Origin: Oegoconia quadripuncta
Taxonomy: Eukaryota > Arthropoda > Insecta > Lepidoptera > Autostichidae
DNA: 64,000 nt
Direction: 5' to 3'
Assembly (NCBI GenBank): GCA_949316235.1
Contig: OX438747.1
Coordinates: 27,718,618 to 27,782,617, forward strand
In this document: positions 1 to 10,739 of the stretch, piece by piece
How the letters are laid out: the number at the start of each line of letters is the position of its first letter
How positions within the stretch are numbered: position 1 is the stretch's first letter
Position numbers and translations under genes: made by a program
Notes under the pieces: generated by a model
The model's input: only the letters and a program-made list of their open reading frames with translations
What the model was told of the DNA's origin: nothing
Database searches by the model: none

Positions 1-43
1 TTTCTAACCACTACTAATAAGTTATCGATAGTATTTATTTATT

Positions 44-262
44 TTTCTTATATGAGAGGGCGGCAAACGAGCATGCGGGTCACCTGATGGAAAGCAATCA
101 CCGCCGCCCATGGACACCCGCAACACCAAAAGGGTCACAGATGCGTTGCCGGCCTTTGAGGAAGGTGTAGGATCGTTTCTTGAAGGTTCTAATGTCGTAC
201 TCGTTCGGGAATACCGCTGCCGGAAGTCCGTTCCACAGGGTGGTCGTACGTGATAAGAATTT
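44..262 (-). repeat. LINE-R 3' fragment
   Basis: Antisense copy of a 5'-truncated non-LTR retrotransposon end. It shares with 5057-5366, 26310-26580 and 63695-63890 the block encoding the C-terminal '[14 protein letters not shown]' and the non-coding tail ending near the 'cttatatgagaggg' junction. The frame is not intact. Confidence 0.8.
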
Positions 263-263
263 T

Positions 264-360
264 ACTGTAGAATAAGATTTACCCGTACCTTAGGGGCAAT
301 AAATGTTACTTATTTAAAAAGAGCAACCCCGGAGTTTCTTGCTCGTGCTTCTCTGGGGAG
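264..360 (-). repeat. LINE 3'-UTR fragment
   Basis: Contains the 'gagtttcttgctcgt' block seen at 23848-24050, 31137-31300, 32205-32290, 59815-59960 and 62240-62366, which is the 3' untranslated region of a common LINE in this window. Confidence 0.5.
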
Positions 361-382
361 ACTGCCTAGTGAATTAGCGATA

Positions 383-630
383 ACTGTATGTCATGACGAT
401 TTCTATATCTATACCAAAAAGTCGCGGGTTCAAATCCCGCTAGGGGCATATGTTTGTATGATGAATATGGACATGTGTACCCGAGTTATGGATGTTTTCA
501 TTTATAATAAGTATTTATTTACAAAAAAAATGTATATCAACCATCTGGTATCCACAACACAAGCTTATTGTTGCTTAAAGTGGAACTAGATGGCATTGGG
601 TGTATGTCCAAGGATATTTATTTATTTTAA
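383..630 (+). repeat. SINE-A copy
   Basis: tRNA-like B box (CGGGTTCAAATCCCGCTAGG) followed by the family body ('accatctggtatccacaaca') and an ATTT-rich tail. The A-box half is decayed. It is a SINE, not a tRNA gene: no clover-leaf can be completed and there are at least ten relatives in the window. Confidence 0.85.
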
Positions 631-828
631 ATAAGTTTGGGTTACAATTATATTATATTGTATAATTAGACTGAATATAGATTTTTTCTTACATACATTA
701 AGTTTTCGTAAATGCGATGCTAATGTTAATATATTAATTTCTTTAAATTTATTCCTTAGAGACACTCTGGGGCCCAGTTTGTAAATCGCGCGAACCGCTC
801 GTTTCTGCAGAACAAAGAATGCGATTCA
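625..828 (-). repeat. LINE-Z fragment
   Basis: Near-identical to parts of 32290-32750 (shared block 'ggggcccagtttgtaaatcg'), with an internal deletion. Encodes a decayed piece of a reverse-transcriptase C-terminal region on the minus strand. Confidence 0.75.
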
Positions 829-839
829 AATTATCACGG

Positions 840-960
840 GCCAATTATATTATTTATTTCGGAGGACCGTCGTCGGCGGGCCGAATGAAATCTTTTCGCG
901 GGCCGTAGCTGGCCCGCGGCCGTTACTTTGCCCACGACTGGACTAGAGGTGATGTCCGAA
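840..960. other. GC-rich unassigned repeat-like block
   Basis: A locally GC-rich stretch ('ggcccgcggccgttac') in AT-rich surroundings. No reading frame and no second copy noticed here; it may be the end of a DNA transposon. Confidence 0.25.
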
Positions 961-989
961 ATATTTATTTATTAGGTACATAAACAAAC

Positions 990-1072
990 TTTTACCCATA
1001 GCGGGATTCGAACCCGCAATTATGGTTTTGCAAAAACTCGTCACTTAAGCTTATGGAACTTCGTAACGCGCC
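990..1072 (-). repeat. tRNA-like SINE head (decayed)
   Basis: On the minus strand a B box GCGGGTTCGAATCCCGC is preceded by a degenerate A-box half. The stem cannot be closed, so this is a SINE head or tRNA relic and not a functional tRNA. Confidence 0.5.
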
Positions 1073-1214
1073 GCCCGCGCCTAAATTTATTTGATGTACC
1101 AGGTGCATCATTGCGCGCCTCATTACTGCTCTGTTCGTTACCGCTTGTGACGTCACGCTTTGGATGGTATCATGCTGTTTATATTTTGTAGAGAGATGGG
1201 TTGTAATTACTCTT

Positions 1215-1545
1215 TTTTTTTATGCACGATGGGTAAGTACTTGACCTCAATCACACCTGAAGTTAAGTGAAGATGAGGTCGAAGGTAGCAGCGCTGACCC
1301 GGAAACCCCAACACATTTGGGGAACTGGCTATCTTATCTCTGACAACCGGAACACAACAATGCTATTAACATTGCTGCTTGGCGGCAGATTTGGATAAGA
1401 TGGTGGTAGCTAGCCAGGCGGACATTTAAAATGCCCTACCACCAACCAAAACCGAGTACTTAAACATGTACTCCGCTGGGGATCGAACCCGCGACCTCCG
1501 AATCGTAAACCCAACGTTGTTTACATTGAGCCACGGAGGCGGTTA
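1215..1545 (-). repeat. SINE-B full-length copy
   Basis: Poly-A tail (poly-T on the plus strand) at 1210-1221, family body, then the tRNA-like head with GGGTTCGATCCCC and GTGGCTCAATG in reverse complement. Confidence 0.9.
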
Positions 1546-1984
1546 AAATCTCTAAATTTTGATGACAGATAAATGTTAGAGCATGTGGGTGTTGTGGTCT
1601 GTCAGCTTTACAGGTAAGATTATCTCTAAGAAACCCTATTAGTATACTAGTTGCCCTATGTGAATCCAACAATCAAAGTTTACATCACCATTATGAGGGC
1701 AGTCTCCTTTTATCATTGGTGCAAAGATTGTTAGGAAGTTATTTAGATGATATGCAAGCATGGACATAGGCCACTCAGTGATGTTCAGTCTAATTATAGC
1801 TACAATGCTAGCTGTTACCCGCGACTTCGATCGCATGGAACATTTTTCATCAAAATCGGTTCAGCAAAAAATTTTGTCTATTTTAATTCAGGTCCTAAAC
1901 TGTTTACAAATGTTTAGGAGTGAGGAGGTAATAAACACATATACACACACAAACTGTTGCGTTTATAATAATTATAGTTGGTTA
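1546..1984. other. Intergenic, no gene seen
   Basis: AT-rich. A short LINE remnant near 1755-1805 shares 'gcatggacatagg' with 34045-34075. Short open frames here have no family resemblance. Confidence 0.4.
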
Positions 1985-2214
1985 AGAAGACCTGTTTGGT
2001 GTTATGGTTAGAAACTCTGTCCACTATACCAAAAGGTCGCGGGTTCGAATCCCGCTAGGCGTATATGTTTGTATGATGATGTGTACCAGAGTTAGGGATG
2101 TTTTCATTTGTAATAAGTATTTATTTACAAAAAAAAATGTATTTATGAAGTATATCAACCATCTGGTATCCACAACACAAGCCTATAGTTGCTTAAAGTG
2201 GAACTAGAGTAGAA
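1985..2214 (+). repeat. SINE-A copy
   Basis: Head 'cctgtttggtgttatggtta', B box CGGGTTCGAATCCCGCTAGG and the family body ending at 'gtggaactaga'. Confidence 0.9.
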
Positions 2215-2345
2215 AGTAGATAGAGGATTGTTGTGTTCCGGTGGTCACAGATAAGATACGCTTCCACCTTCAACCTCATCTTCACTTAACATCAGGTGTG
2301 ATTGAGGTCAAGTACCAACCCGTTGTGCATATATAAAAAAAATGA
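2215..2345 (+). repeat. SINE-B 3' end
   Basis: Only the last 130 bp of the family ('cttcacttaacatcaggtgt') with an A-rich tail, directly abutting the preceding SINE-A. Confidence 0.8.
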
Positions 2346-2425
2346 TGACATTGTGTGCAAGTCCAAGGACATTTAAAAATAAAAAAAAGAAAGAATGTTA
2401 AAAAATAAAAAGGACATCATGCAAT

Positions 2426-3352
2426 TTAATTACATTTATTAACAATTTCCTTTAAGATACTTAAGCATGGCCTTTTAAATGGTGACCTATGCATTTCTAA
2501 TATCTTTTCTAACTTTATATGATCATTTAATGATCCAATGGCATTCAGAGACTGTAGATACGCCATAAATAGTCTTCCATAATTTTTATCACTTACACAA
2601 CCACTAGAGTGATTGATGAGACATGTCGAGACATAATGTTGTATTAAACCAGACTTTTTACACTCTTTATACAGTGAATAAATCAGAAATATGTTATGTA
2701 TGAACTGTTCAGTGTTTAAATCAATTTCTGTCAAATTGTTAAAGAAGGATAATTTGTCTTCATCATTGCAGCTTTGCACAAAATCCAGTAAGAGCCGATT
2801 TGTAATGCACACGTCTTTTAACACAATGGGTAGTAATTTTTTAAATTGTACCGGATATATTTTATACGATTTCATAAGTAAATCTAAGGATAACCAAGAC
2901 TGATCTCGTTTTAAATACGTAGGCATGAATAGTTTGTAGAATGCATCTAAAAATTTCAAGTTGTCAATTTTTTGGTTGAATAAGTGGTTAGCAATTTTCT
3001 CTACAGCGTTACTGGAGAGTCGTTGTGCGAGTGCGATGATAACTTGTTGGTCTTTTAGACAATCCACAACTAATTGGTCGAATCGATTGATTGGGTCTGA
3101 AAAATAATCTATATCTAATATTGGCTCCACATCCACGTTTCTCTCTTCTATCTGCACAGTTGCTTCTTTTACAACCGCCTGATGATTGTTGTTAACATTT
3201 TTAGAGCTATTAGAATCATGAGAGTCGATTTTTTGCCGCTTACGTCCAAAAGCTCTGACCCATTTGTTATCTTCCACTTGTGGTGGAGTCGCATCGAGGC
3301 AACGTTTTAACAGCGGTTCTAATGAAGCGTCAAATATCCAGCTGTGTGCCAT
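2426..3352 (-). CDS. Uncharacterised 308-aa helical protein (possible FANCE-like)
   Basis: An intact single-exon frame of 308 aa, much longer than chance frames here and free of repeat sequence. Residues 1-40 are polar, with a basic patch (RKRQK near 38). Residues 45-80 are Ser/Asn/acidic and probably disordered. From about residue 90 to the end the protein alternates short leucine-rich amphipathic helices, which suggests an all-helical repeat fold. The helical C-terminal half and the ending 'EMHRSPFKRPCLSILKEIV' loosely recall the C-terminal domain of the Fanconi anaemia protein FANCE. That is a weak impression and not a recognised signature; FANCE in vertebrates is longer. There is no signal peptide or membrane segment. 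The gene is divergent from the XTBD gene, with about 590 bp between start codons. An AATAAA overlaps the last codons, so polyadenylation may occur just downstream. Confidence is high that this is a gene and low for its function. Confidence 0.75.
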   Translation of the reverse strand: MAHSWIFDASLEPLLKRCLDATPPQVEDNKWVRAFGRKRQKIDSHDSNSSKNVNNNHQAVVKEATVQIEERNVDVEPILDIDYFSDPINRFDQLVVDCLKDQQVIIALAQRLSSNAVEKIANHLFNQKIDNLKFLDAFYKLFMPTYLKRDQSWLSLDLLMKSYKIYPVQFKKLLPIVLKDVCITNRLLLDFVQSCNDEDKLSFFNNLTEIDLNTEQFIHNIFLIYSLYKECKKSGLIQHYVSTCLINHSSGCVSDKNYGRLFMAYLQSLNAIGSLNDHIKLEKILEMHRSPFKRPCLSILKEIVNKCN

Positions 3353-3938
3353 TTAGTTTTGATTCTTTAAATAGCAGTAAAAGCAACTAAATGTAATGTT
3401 TCCGTTTAAATATAGGCACTTGTTGTAATGTAAACATAAACAAACGAAAACCAACCTCAAAACAGAAGAATATGACACTTGACAGTATGTTATTGGGTTA
3501 CCAACTCCCCATAAAGAAGACCGAGAAAATCGCTAAAAATGTCCCACTTCCAGGCGCGTTTTGAATGAACCTGTTCAAAATCAAGCTTGTGGTTGACACT
3601 TTTTTTTTTAGAAAATTGTGTTACAATAACAAGATATTTTTGGTGAAATAACACTGCTAATTTTAGTTATTCCGTAAATCTAGCCTTTTGGGGCCTATGG
3701 CTCCAAATTGGGGCGAATCACATAACTGTTTAACTGTTCATACATAAGTTTCAGCTGTTAATGACAATTGCAGGCAAAATAATTAATTCGACCATACCCA
3801 AGAGGACTATACCACGTTGAATACACCGGTTCTTGTCCAGCGAGCCTGCCTGTTTCCTAAATTTTGACTTCTGTCTGCCTCTGTCAAACATCCACTATTT
3901 ATATTGAAAGACATTTTCCATCCATCAATCATCTGAGA
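3353..3938. promoter_or_regulatory. Shared divergent upstream region
   Basis: Repeat-poor segment between two start codons in opposite orientation. No clear TATA box. A bidirectional promoter is inferred from geometry only. A T-run is at 3600-3609. Confidence 0.35.
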
Positions 3939-6900
3939 ATGAAACCCATACTTGATGTGGATTCCCTCCGCACGGAACACGAGTCAGACGAACAATGGGA
4001 GGTACGGAGGAACTTTATGATGGAACACAAAGATGATTTCGAGGAGGGAGAACTAGTAACATTGGCACAATTGTTCACGAATATCGAGTTTTTGGGATGC
4101 AGGTTTGTGCATAATTGTTACTTAAGCGCTTCAACTATACATATAAGCAACTTGTACAATTCTAACGTGCTAGTTACATCTAAGGCTAGTTCTGCATGCA
4201 TGTCTATCTCCCTAAGTCTAATTTAACAGATGATGTTACTTATAAAATGTAATGACCAGTGAAATTGTTTCTCTAATATGGAAATTTTGGCATCCACGAT
4301 ACAGGCCTAGCCTAGTGTGGATGTTACAGCAAATGTATAATTATGTATGGTCCTTTTTGGTAAATAAACATCTTATCTTACCCTGATGTTACTTTTATTA
4401 ATTGTTATAAAATATTTTATCCAATGGCTTTGAAACTTATGGTATGTGTGTGACTGGAGATACAAATAAACGATTTATGTATCTATCTATACATACGAAC
4501 CTACAGGTTTGCAGTTGGATGTAGCCCTCACCACATTAAGGCACTAGATGCGTTTGCAATGAGGTTATTATTACTATGCAATAGTCTACTGCCACAGAAA
4601 CGCCTCTGCTAATAGGCAATGCTACTCAATCAAATAATTTTATTTTATTGTGATACATACATCTATGTATGTATGTGTATGTAAATATATGAAATTTATT
4701 CACGTAGTTTGTATCTGCATCCCCATTTAATACCGCACAACCTACCTATTTCAAATGTACTGTCCTTATACCCAAAGGTTGCCTGGAAGAGATCACTTTT
4801 AGGGTACATTCTATTCTTACCACTTTTCTGAAACTGTATTTTCTTTTCTGTTGTGCAATAAAGTGTGTTTGTATTTGTACACAGGTAACATGCAGGTGGT
4901 TACAGGTATATCTTTGATATCTGTGATTAGCCAGTATAGGCATACCAGTCTTAAATGGCTGGACGGATCTGGATGAAATTTGGTTGTTAGATTAGGACCT
5001 GGATTAACATATAGACTTAAATTTTTTGCTGAACTGATTTTGGCAAAATGTTCCATTTTTTTTAGTTTTTTTTTTATATGAGAGGTAAACGAGTATGCGG
5101 GTCACCTAATGGAAAGCAATCACCGCCGCCCATGGACACCCGCAACACCAAAAGGGTCACAGATGCGTTGCCGGCCTTTGAGGAAGGAGTAGGCTCGTTT
5201 CTTGAAGTTTCCAATGTCGTACTTGTTCGGGAATACCGCTGCAGGAAGTCCGTTCCACAGGGTAATCGTACATGGTAGGAAGTTTCTTGAGAAACGTACA
5301 GTGGTAGACTTCCACTCATCCAGATGATGAGGATGGAGTTTCCATGCAACCAAAGTCACGGGCAATTAGTATTGTATAATTAGACTGAATATCACCTAGC
5401 GGCTTATGTCCATGCTTGCTTAAATAGTTTAAACAATCATTGCACTAATCACAAGAGATTGGTTCAACAGTGGAGACATTTTGTTTTTTTTTTTCGTAAG
5501 ATATTGCAAACATGCGATAAGTCTATTGACTATAAGCAGTTGTTCTGAAAGTGATTGGCTTGTTAGGCTTGCCATCCCATTGTCAGGCAGCCTTCTCAGA
5601 TGCTTTCTTTACAGATTATCCCATTTATGAAGCCTCTTGAGGCGTCTGGTCTTAGGTGGTTCAATCAGCATTTGAGCAAGTTTGTTTTGGTGATGAGTTA
5701 TTCTATCTTTATAGGTTCTTGTTATTAAATTCATTTCCTCTTTCACTGTGAGCATCCTTAGGTACTCATGGATGTCTTCCATTTTTGTGGACCATGGAGC
5801 ATTCAGTATTGCTCTAAGCAACCATTTTGGAACCTTTGCAGTATCTCGGTGTTTGAGGTTTTTACTGATCCCCATAACTGGAGGCCATATGTCCATACTG
5901 GTTACAGTATTGCCTTGTATAGAATAGAATATCTTTATTTGCTTTAAGTGTGGTTACATTTGGTGTACTTCGACCAGCTCCCCAAAATTATAAAATTGTA
6001 TTAGTTATATACTTTATTTAAAAAAAAAAGAACAACAATGATCCTGTGGGTTTCTTGCGCCGCGTCTTTTCCCACAGATGAATTCCTTTTCCGAAGCGGT
6101 AGTAGCTAGGACATACCGACTGACAGATAAATGCAATAAAGTTTTTTTATTTCCAGTAGATTTAAATTGACATTTAATTTAACACAATTAACCGCCTCCG
6201 TGGCTCAATGTAAACAACATTGGGTTTACGATTCGGAGGTCGCGGGTTCGATCCCCAGCGGGGTACATGTTTTAAGTACTCGGTTTGGTTGGTGGTAGGG
6301 CATTTTAAAATGTCCGCCTGGCTAGCTACCACCATCTTATCTGAATCTGCCGCCAAGCAGCAATGTTACTAGCATTGTTGTGTTCCGGTTGTCAGAGATA
6401 AGATAGCCAGTCCCCCAAATGTGTTGGGGTTTCCGGGTCAGTACGCTTCCACCTTCGACCTCATCTTCACTTAACATCAGGTGTGATTGAGGTCAAGTAC
6501 GAATCCGTCGTGCATAAAAAAAAAAAAAAAAAAAAACATTCAACAAATGATATCATGTATCTTACGTTGAAATAAATGCTTGAAGTTTATATTGGTGGTA
6601 ATATTGGTAATAGTAGGTTTCTCACACATAAGTCTTTTCAGGCATGCAAATATGTCGCTGAATATAATTCAACACAAATTATATTACTTGTAAACCATAA
6701 CCTTGTTCTCTACTGAGTCGAGATTGTCTGCCAAGAAGCCACTCTAGGGATTTAAACCTGTAATTTAACTCATTGCGTTTCTTTTGGAATTGGAGACATA
6801 AACTTTGATTCTTTTTGTTTCTGCTAACCATGCGGCATCATCATATTGTAATAAGTTTTTCCAGAAAGTACTATTTACTTATTTAAATAACTCTTCTAGA

Positions 6901-7047
6901 TACCCGCCAGAAACCATGACAAGAATAGTGAAGCTGTCAGAGAAGGTATCGGCAAAGTACAGGGATAGCAGACGAAACAAACTCAAGAGGACCTTTGTGC
7001 AGGCTAGCGACGCTGCTGAGCAGAAGGCCAAACGGACCTTCAAGTAG
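3939..7047 (+). CDS. XTBD (XRN2-binding) domain protein, two exons
   Basis: Exon 1 is 3939-4102 and exon 2 is 6900-7047 (164 + 148 nt, 103 aa). The donor CAG|GTTTGT and acceptor TCTTCTAG|A join in phase to give '...LGCRYPPETM...'. Exon 1 encodes the XTBD/DUF3469 pattern: '[13 protein letters not shown]', an acidic stretch, then '[19 protein letters not shown]'. This is the fold used by CDKN2AIP, CDKN2AIPNL, NKRF and nematode PAXT-1 to bind and stabilise the nuclear 5'-3' exoribonuclease XRN2. The C-terminus is a basic helix rich in Lys and Arg ('[14 protein letters not shown]'), plausibly for RNA binding or nuclear retention. The frame is open upstream to an ATG at 3864 (25 more residues); 3939 is preferred because the extra residues do not look conserved. 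The 2.8-kb intron holds LINE and SINE insertions. Family assignment is confident; the orthologue is not named. Confidence 0.85.
4690..4885 (+). repeat. LINE 3' end ('AATAAAGTGT' family)
   Basis: Shares 'cccaaaggttgcctggaaga' and the terminal 'caataaagtgt.tttgtatt' with 42960-43135 and 46920-47115. The 3' end looks like a LINE polyadenylation region. Confidence 0.7.
4890..5056 (+). repeat. Helitron-like repeat scrap
   Basis: Contains 'ggatgaaatttggttgttag' and 'aggacctggattaacatata', also found at 42240-42320 and 45570-45650 in a dispersed non-autonomous repeat. Confidence 0.45.
5057..5366 (-). repeat. LINE-R 3' end with reverse-transcriptase C-terminus
   Basis: The minus-strand frame reads '...[19 protein letters not shown]' then '[16 protein letters not shown]' and a stop. 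This C-terminal tail follows the RT domain in several insect non-LTR elements. 5'-truncated, hence inactive. Confidence 0.8.
5483..5945 (-). pseudogene. Jockey-like LINE, C-terminal remnant
   Basis: Minus-strand translation has the jockey C-terminal pattern: '[23 protein letters not shown]' (quoted in part), 'MLTVKEEMN' and '[12 protein letters not shown]'. These match the region after the RT domain in jockey-clade elements. A T-run at 5483-5494 (poly-A on the minus strand) marks the 3' end. It is 5'-truncated and lacks the RT catalytic motif. Confidence 0.75.
6186..6535 (+). repeat. SINE-B full-length copy
   Basis: Head 'ccgcctccgtggctcaatg', B box GGGTTCGATCCCC, full body and an A tail of about 20 nt. 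The long pure tail suggests a young insertion. Confidence 0.92.
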
Positions 7048-7079
7048 ATCTGAGAGATGCAATAATAGAAATAGGCCAC

Positions 7080-7627
7080 TAATAATAACTTGTGAAAATG
7101 TTTAGGTTATCAGATCAAATTATTTTTTGGCAGCATAAAATGTTCAGTGTGTACCGTTTATTGACATATTTAAGGACAGAAATAGGAGAAGGTACTGATT
7201 CTTGAGATACAGGTGTCTACCTAGTTCGGGAAGCAGAAACTTCATATTAAGTGTGTAAAATATTTTGTTAATAAATAAATGTGAGAAAAAAAAAAATGCA
7301 TTACACCAATTTCTGCGAAGGTACACTCACCATTCTGACACACACGTAATTTATTAGTTCCGATTCATTGAAAGTAACGCCGAACCTTTCAGCAAAAAGT
7401 ACTACGGCAGCACTCAAATTGTAGGGGTTTTGGTTTATAATTATTTTTATAAACAAAATTGTTAATTTAGAATATTTTGGACTGCTTTAAAAGTTGACTC
7501 ACTGAACTTCGAAATACTTATGCGTAGAACAGTGGTTCGAAAGATCATATTTCGGAAACTGTTGATCGACACATTGCTTATGCGATAAACCATACACCGA
7601 CACAATACTCCCTCGATCAACGATAAT
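7080..7627. other. Intergenic, no gene seen
   Basis: AT-rich sequence downstream of the XTBD gene. No repeat family or coding region recognised. Confidence 0.4.
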
Positions 7628-7628
7628 G

Positions 7629-7770
7629 GTGTCGATTCGGATGTACACCAACTAAACTAAACTAAAACCAGTTTTGGAGTGGTGCCGTCGCATCGTACTG
7701 TTCCAGGGAGAAAGAGACAGTATTACTTTAAAATTGGTTTAGTTTAGTTGGTGTACATCCGAATCGACAC
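7629..7770. mobile_element. T1 palindromic MITE
   Basis: 142 bp. The ends are near-perfect inverted repeats of about 40 bp beginning GTGTCGATTCGGATGTACAC, enclosing a 60-bp loop. Two more copies lie in tandem at 14512-14792. Confidence 0.85.
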
Positions 7771-7924
7771 CAATGTGAAAGAACTCTCCAGACGAGTCCG
7801 TAACTGAAAAATTTCTTTGCACTAGCGTCTCCGTAATATAAAGTACTCTGTGACTAGCGTTCTTGACATTGCATTTCGAAGGTCAGTTACATTCATCACA
7901 ATAACAAAAATTATGTATTAATCA

Positions 7925-7996
7925 ACATGTGTACTTGAGACCGATCACAAGACTGTTTTCAATCTTGAGAATGGTTTATTAACACGGGCCCTAATA
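7925..7996. mobile_element. T2 (Harbinger-like MITE) end fragment
   Basis: 'cttgagaatggtttattaa' and 'cgggcc' match the right end of the complete copy at 16455-16767. Confidence 0.6.
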
Positions 7997-8091
7997 TGTC
8001 GCCTTAATTTGTAGAGCAAGAAAATATTGTTATATCTTACACCGAATTAAACCAGTCCATTGGGCAATAATTGTAACTGTATACATATGTA

Positions 8092-8519
8092 TATTGGGTC
8101 TTTACCTATGAAATTGGAGTTTTTTTTCTTCGTTAATCATATGTGCCAATTCCTGCGATTTTCAAAGCTATATTCAAATTTGTTTTTTATTTGGAAAATG
8201 GAATATTATTTCAAAGTTTGACATGAAATATTTTTTCATTTCTGGGCTAAATCACATAATAAAAAAATTTTTAACAGAGCTCTTTTCATGTCCTTCCCAT
8301 AATTATTAGATTCGCTGAAACTTTTATAAAGGGGTTACTTTTAAAAATTAACGCTGCCTATACTTAACTTAATGTTATCCAATAATATACACACAGAGTT
8401 TAGCTAAATTTGGATTTGCCGTTCCCAAAAAAAAAAAAACAAAAATGTTTGTATGGAGAAAACAGTCTTAATGAAATTCTTCATACAAAACGCCAATTTC
8501 ATAGGTAAGGACCTAATAT
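8092..8519. mobile_element. T3 MITE, complete copy
   Basis: About 428 bp with TIRs 'ttacctatgaaattgg.gtttt' and the reverse complement at the right end. The same element is at 11728-12153, 41768-42175 and, split by a SINE, 44742-45513. It has no coding capacity. Confidence 0.85.
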
Positions 8520-9200
8520 ATAAAAATATGAATTTAAGAAAAAATACAAGAAGTAATTTTGTAAAAAAAAATTATTTATTAAACGTATTTCATAAAAAAA
8601 ATGATTTTCTACAATCATCAACCTCATATCTGTTTATAATATAACACATCTTTATATACAATATTATGTAAACTGTACCATAAAGTGACTTAGGTACTAT
8701 TCAAGTAATACATCACAGCAATTACTCTTGTCTTCCATAGAACAATTTGTTTGTCACATTATGTGAATAGTAGTAGACCAAACCTTTACTTTAAAAACCT
8801 TTAGACGGACGCAGGCCCGACTTTCAACTCTCAAATGTAATGATTATAGAGTTCCAATTCCTTTGGACTGTGTTTGAACTTGTTCTCTATTAAAATTCCG
8901 CATCCAATAATGTGCGCCATGTTATGTTAGCTATGATATTTAGTCTGTATTTGCGAAAATAATTTTTTTCTCTTTTAGGCATAGAATTCCAACTACTGTT
9001 TTTTTATTAGAACGGGCTTAAAAACCTGCCATAGAGCTTCCAATTCTCAAACAATTTATTGAATTACCAGTTTCTGAAAAACATGATTAAATCTATACTT
9101 TCCGTAAACCAATTATATCGTGGATATAGGGATATCTACATATTACAACTCGTAACATTTTTCTGATTTTTAGTATTATAGCTGTAGTAGTGTTCATTCA
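8520..9200. other. AT-rich, nothing recognised
   Basis: Long A/T runs and only chance frames. No second copy noticed in the window. Confidence 0.4.
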
Positions 9201-9299
9201 TTATATCCATAGATAATATATTCCCGTAGCTATTGCTTTTCACAGATTACAAATACACCCAGTAGAAGAGTACCTATAAACGTTTTTAACACCGCAGGT

Positions 9300-9655
9300 A
9301 TTTTCGCAAATATGACACTCAGAATTTTTGGGTGGGAACGGGCGACAGAGAGGTTAAGAGGGTATATTCCGTCCAGTCCAGTGGAGCGTTGGGCTATGAA
9401 GAAGACGGATGTAAGAAAATTGCATGCAGCAGAGATCAGTGTTGAGCTGGATGAGTGGAGTGACGAGGATGGATCAAATAAGGAATGAATATGTAAGAGG
9501 GAGTTTAAAAGTGGCATCCGTCACAGATAAGTTGAAAGGAAACCGCTTGGCTTGGTATGGACATGTTATGAGGAGGGATGAAACGCATGTTACTAAGAGG
9601 GTGATGAATATGGATGTCGATGGTTGGAAAGGAAGAGCATGACCACGGAAGAGAT
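9300..9655 (+). pseudogene. LINE endonuclease-RT C-terminal remnant (left part)
   Basis: Frame fragments read 'RNEYVRGSLKVASVTDKL' and 'RLAWYGHVMRRDETHVTKR', the tail found after the RT domain in many insect endonuclease-RT proteins. Frameshifts break it. It continues after the SINE-B at 9962-10090. A related minus-strand copy lies at 27786-28047. Confidence 0.75.
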
Positions 9656-9961
9656 TTTTTTTTTTTTTTATGCACAACGGATTGGTACTTGACCTCAATC
9701 ACACCTGATGTTAAGTGAAGATGAGGCCGAAGGTGGAAGCGTACTGACCCGGAAACCCCAACACATTTGGGGGACTGGCTATCTTATCTCAGACAACCGG
9801 AACAAACTAACACTGCTTGGCGGCAGATTTAGATGGTGGTAGCTAGCCAGGCGGACGTTTAAAATGCCCTACCACAAATCGAGTATTTAAAAATGTACTC
9901 CGCTGGGGATCGAACCCGCGACCTCCGAATCGTAAACCCAATGTTTACATTGAGCCACGGA
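9656..9961 (-). repeat. SINE-B inserted in a LINE
   Basis: A full SINE-B with its poly-A (plus-strand T14) at the left and its head at the right. LINE-derived sequence resumes at 9962 ('attgtgtgaagggcggatat'), so the SINE is the younger insertion. Confidence 0.85.
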
Positions 9962-10095
9962 TTGTGTGAAGGGCGGATATGAACGAAAAGGGCGTGAATG
10001 ATGAGGTAACGGCTGATAGAGGAGATTGGAAGAAAAAGACGTGCTGTACCGACACCCAGTAAATTGGGACCACGGCAAGAGAATTATTCCGTCCA
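9962..10095 (+). pseudogene. LINE remnant (right part)
   Basis: Continuation of the interrupted C-terminal region, ending 'ccagtaaattgggaccacgg'. Then 'ttattccgtccagtg' matches the end of the T5 TTAA element. Confidence 0.6.
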
Positions 10096-10345
10096 GTGAT
10101 TAAATTAATTATTGGATAAATTAAGATTTCATTTTAAATACAGAAATAAATAAAAAAAATCGCTCCGATCTGCACTCAAGAAGCCTAACAACATGAATTA
10201 TCATTAATTTATACTATGGACTTAGGTTGAACTCAATCACAATTGATGTTAAGTGAAAATGAGGGCTTACTTCAAACAGCAATCATAAATTACTAGAATT
10301 TAGTTAACGATACTATGGAAAAGAAATGGTATCTAGTACGAAGAC

Positions 10346-10731
10346 GACTGCTCCGCTGAACACCCAAAGTGTGCCCCTGGTGGTACAACGGGTAAATGTT
10401 GTATGATCTGTAGTGCTCCTTTGGTGGTTTGGTGGAGCACACCTTATGTCATTATATTTATGGTCCCACTTTACCCCTACAAAGGATTTTATTTGCACTC
10501 GACTCTGAACATTACTTCAAATAAGTTATAGTATCTCTACAATAAAATCTACTTAGATAGAATTACTAATATTTCATTTTAGTTGTCCCTACAATGTGTT
10601 CATAACTTAAAAGGAGCACGACAGGTAACTCAAAAATTTCCCTTCTGAACCACCAAAGGGGCACAACGGAGCATTCTAATTTATCCGTCGTACCCCTGGG
10701 GGCAAAGTCTGGGTGTTTAGCGGAGCAAGCT
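10346..10731. mobile_element. T4 MITE with about 90-bp imperfect TIRs
   Basis: The left end 'tgctccgctgaacaccca' is mirrored by 'tgggtgtttagcggagcaa' at the right. Homology runs inward through 'gtgcccctggtgg' and 'gtgctcctttggtgg'. No target duplication was identified. Confidence 0.7.
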
Positions 10732-10739
10732 TTTAAAAC

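Larger units (their letters stand above)
4103..6899 (+). other. Intron of the XTBD gene
   Basis: 2,797 bp, GT...AG. Contains two LINE 3' ends, a Helitron-like scrap, a jockey-like LINE fragment and a full SINE-B. Nothing else coding was seen. Confidence 0.8.
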
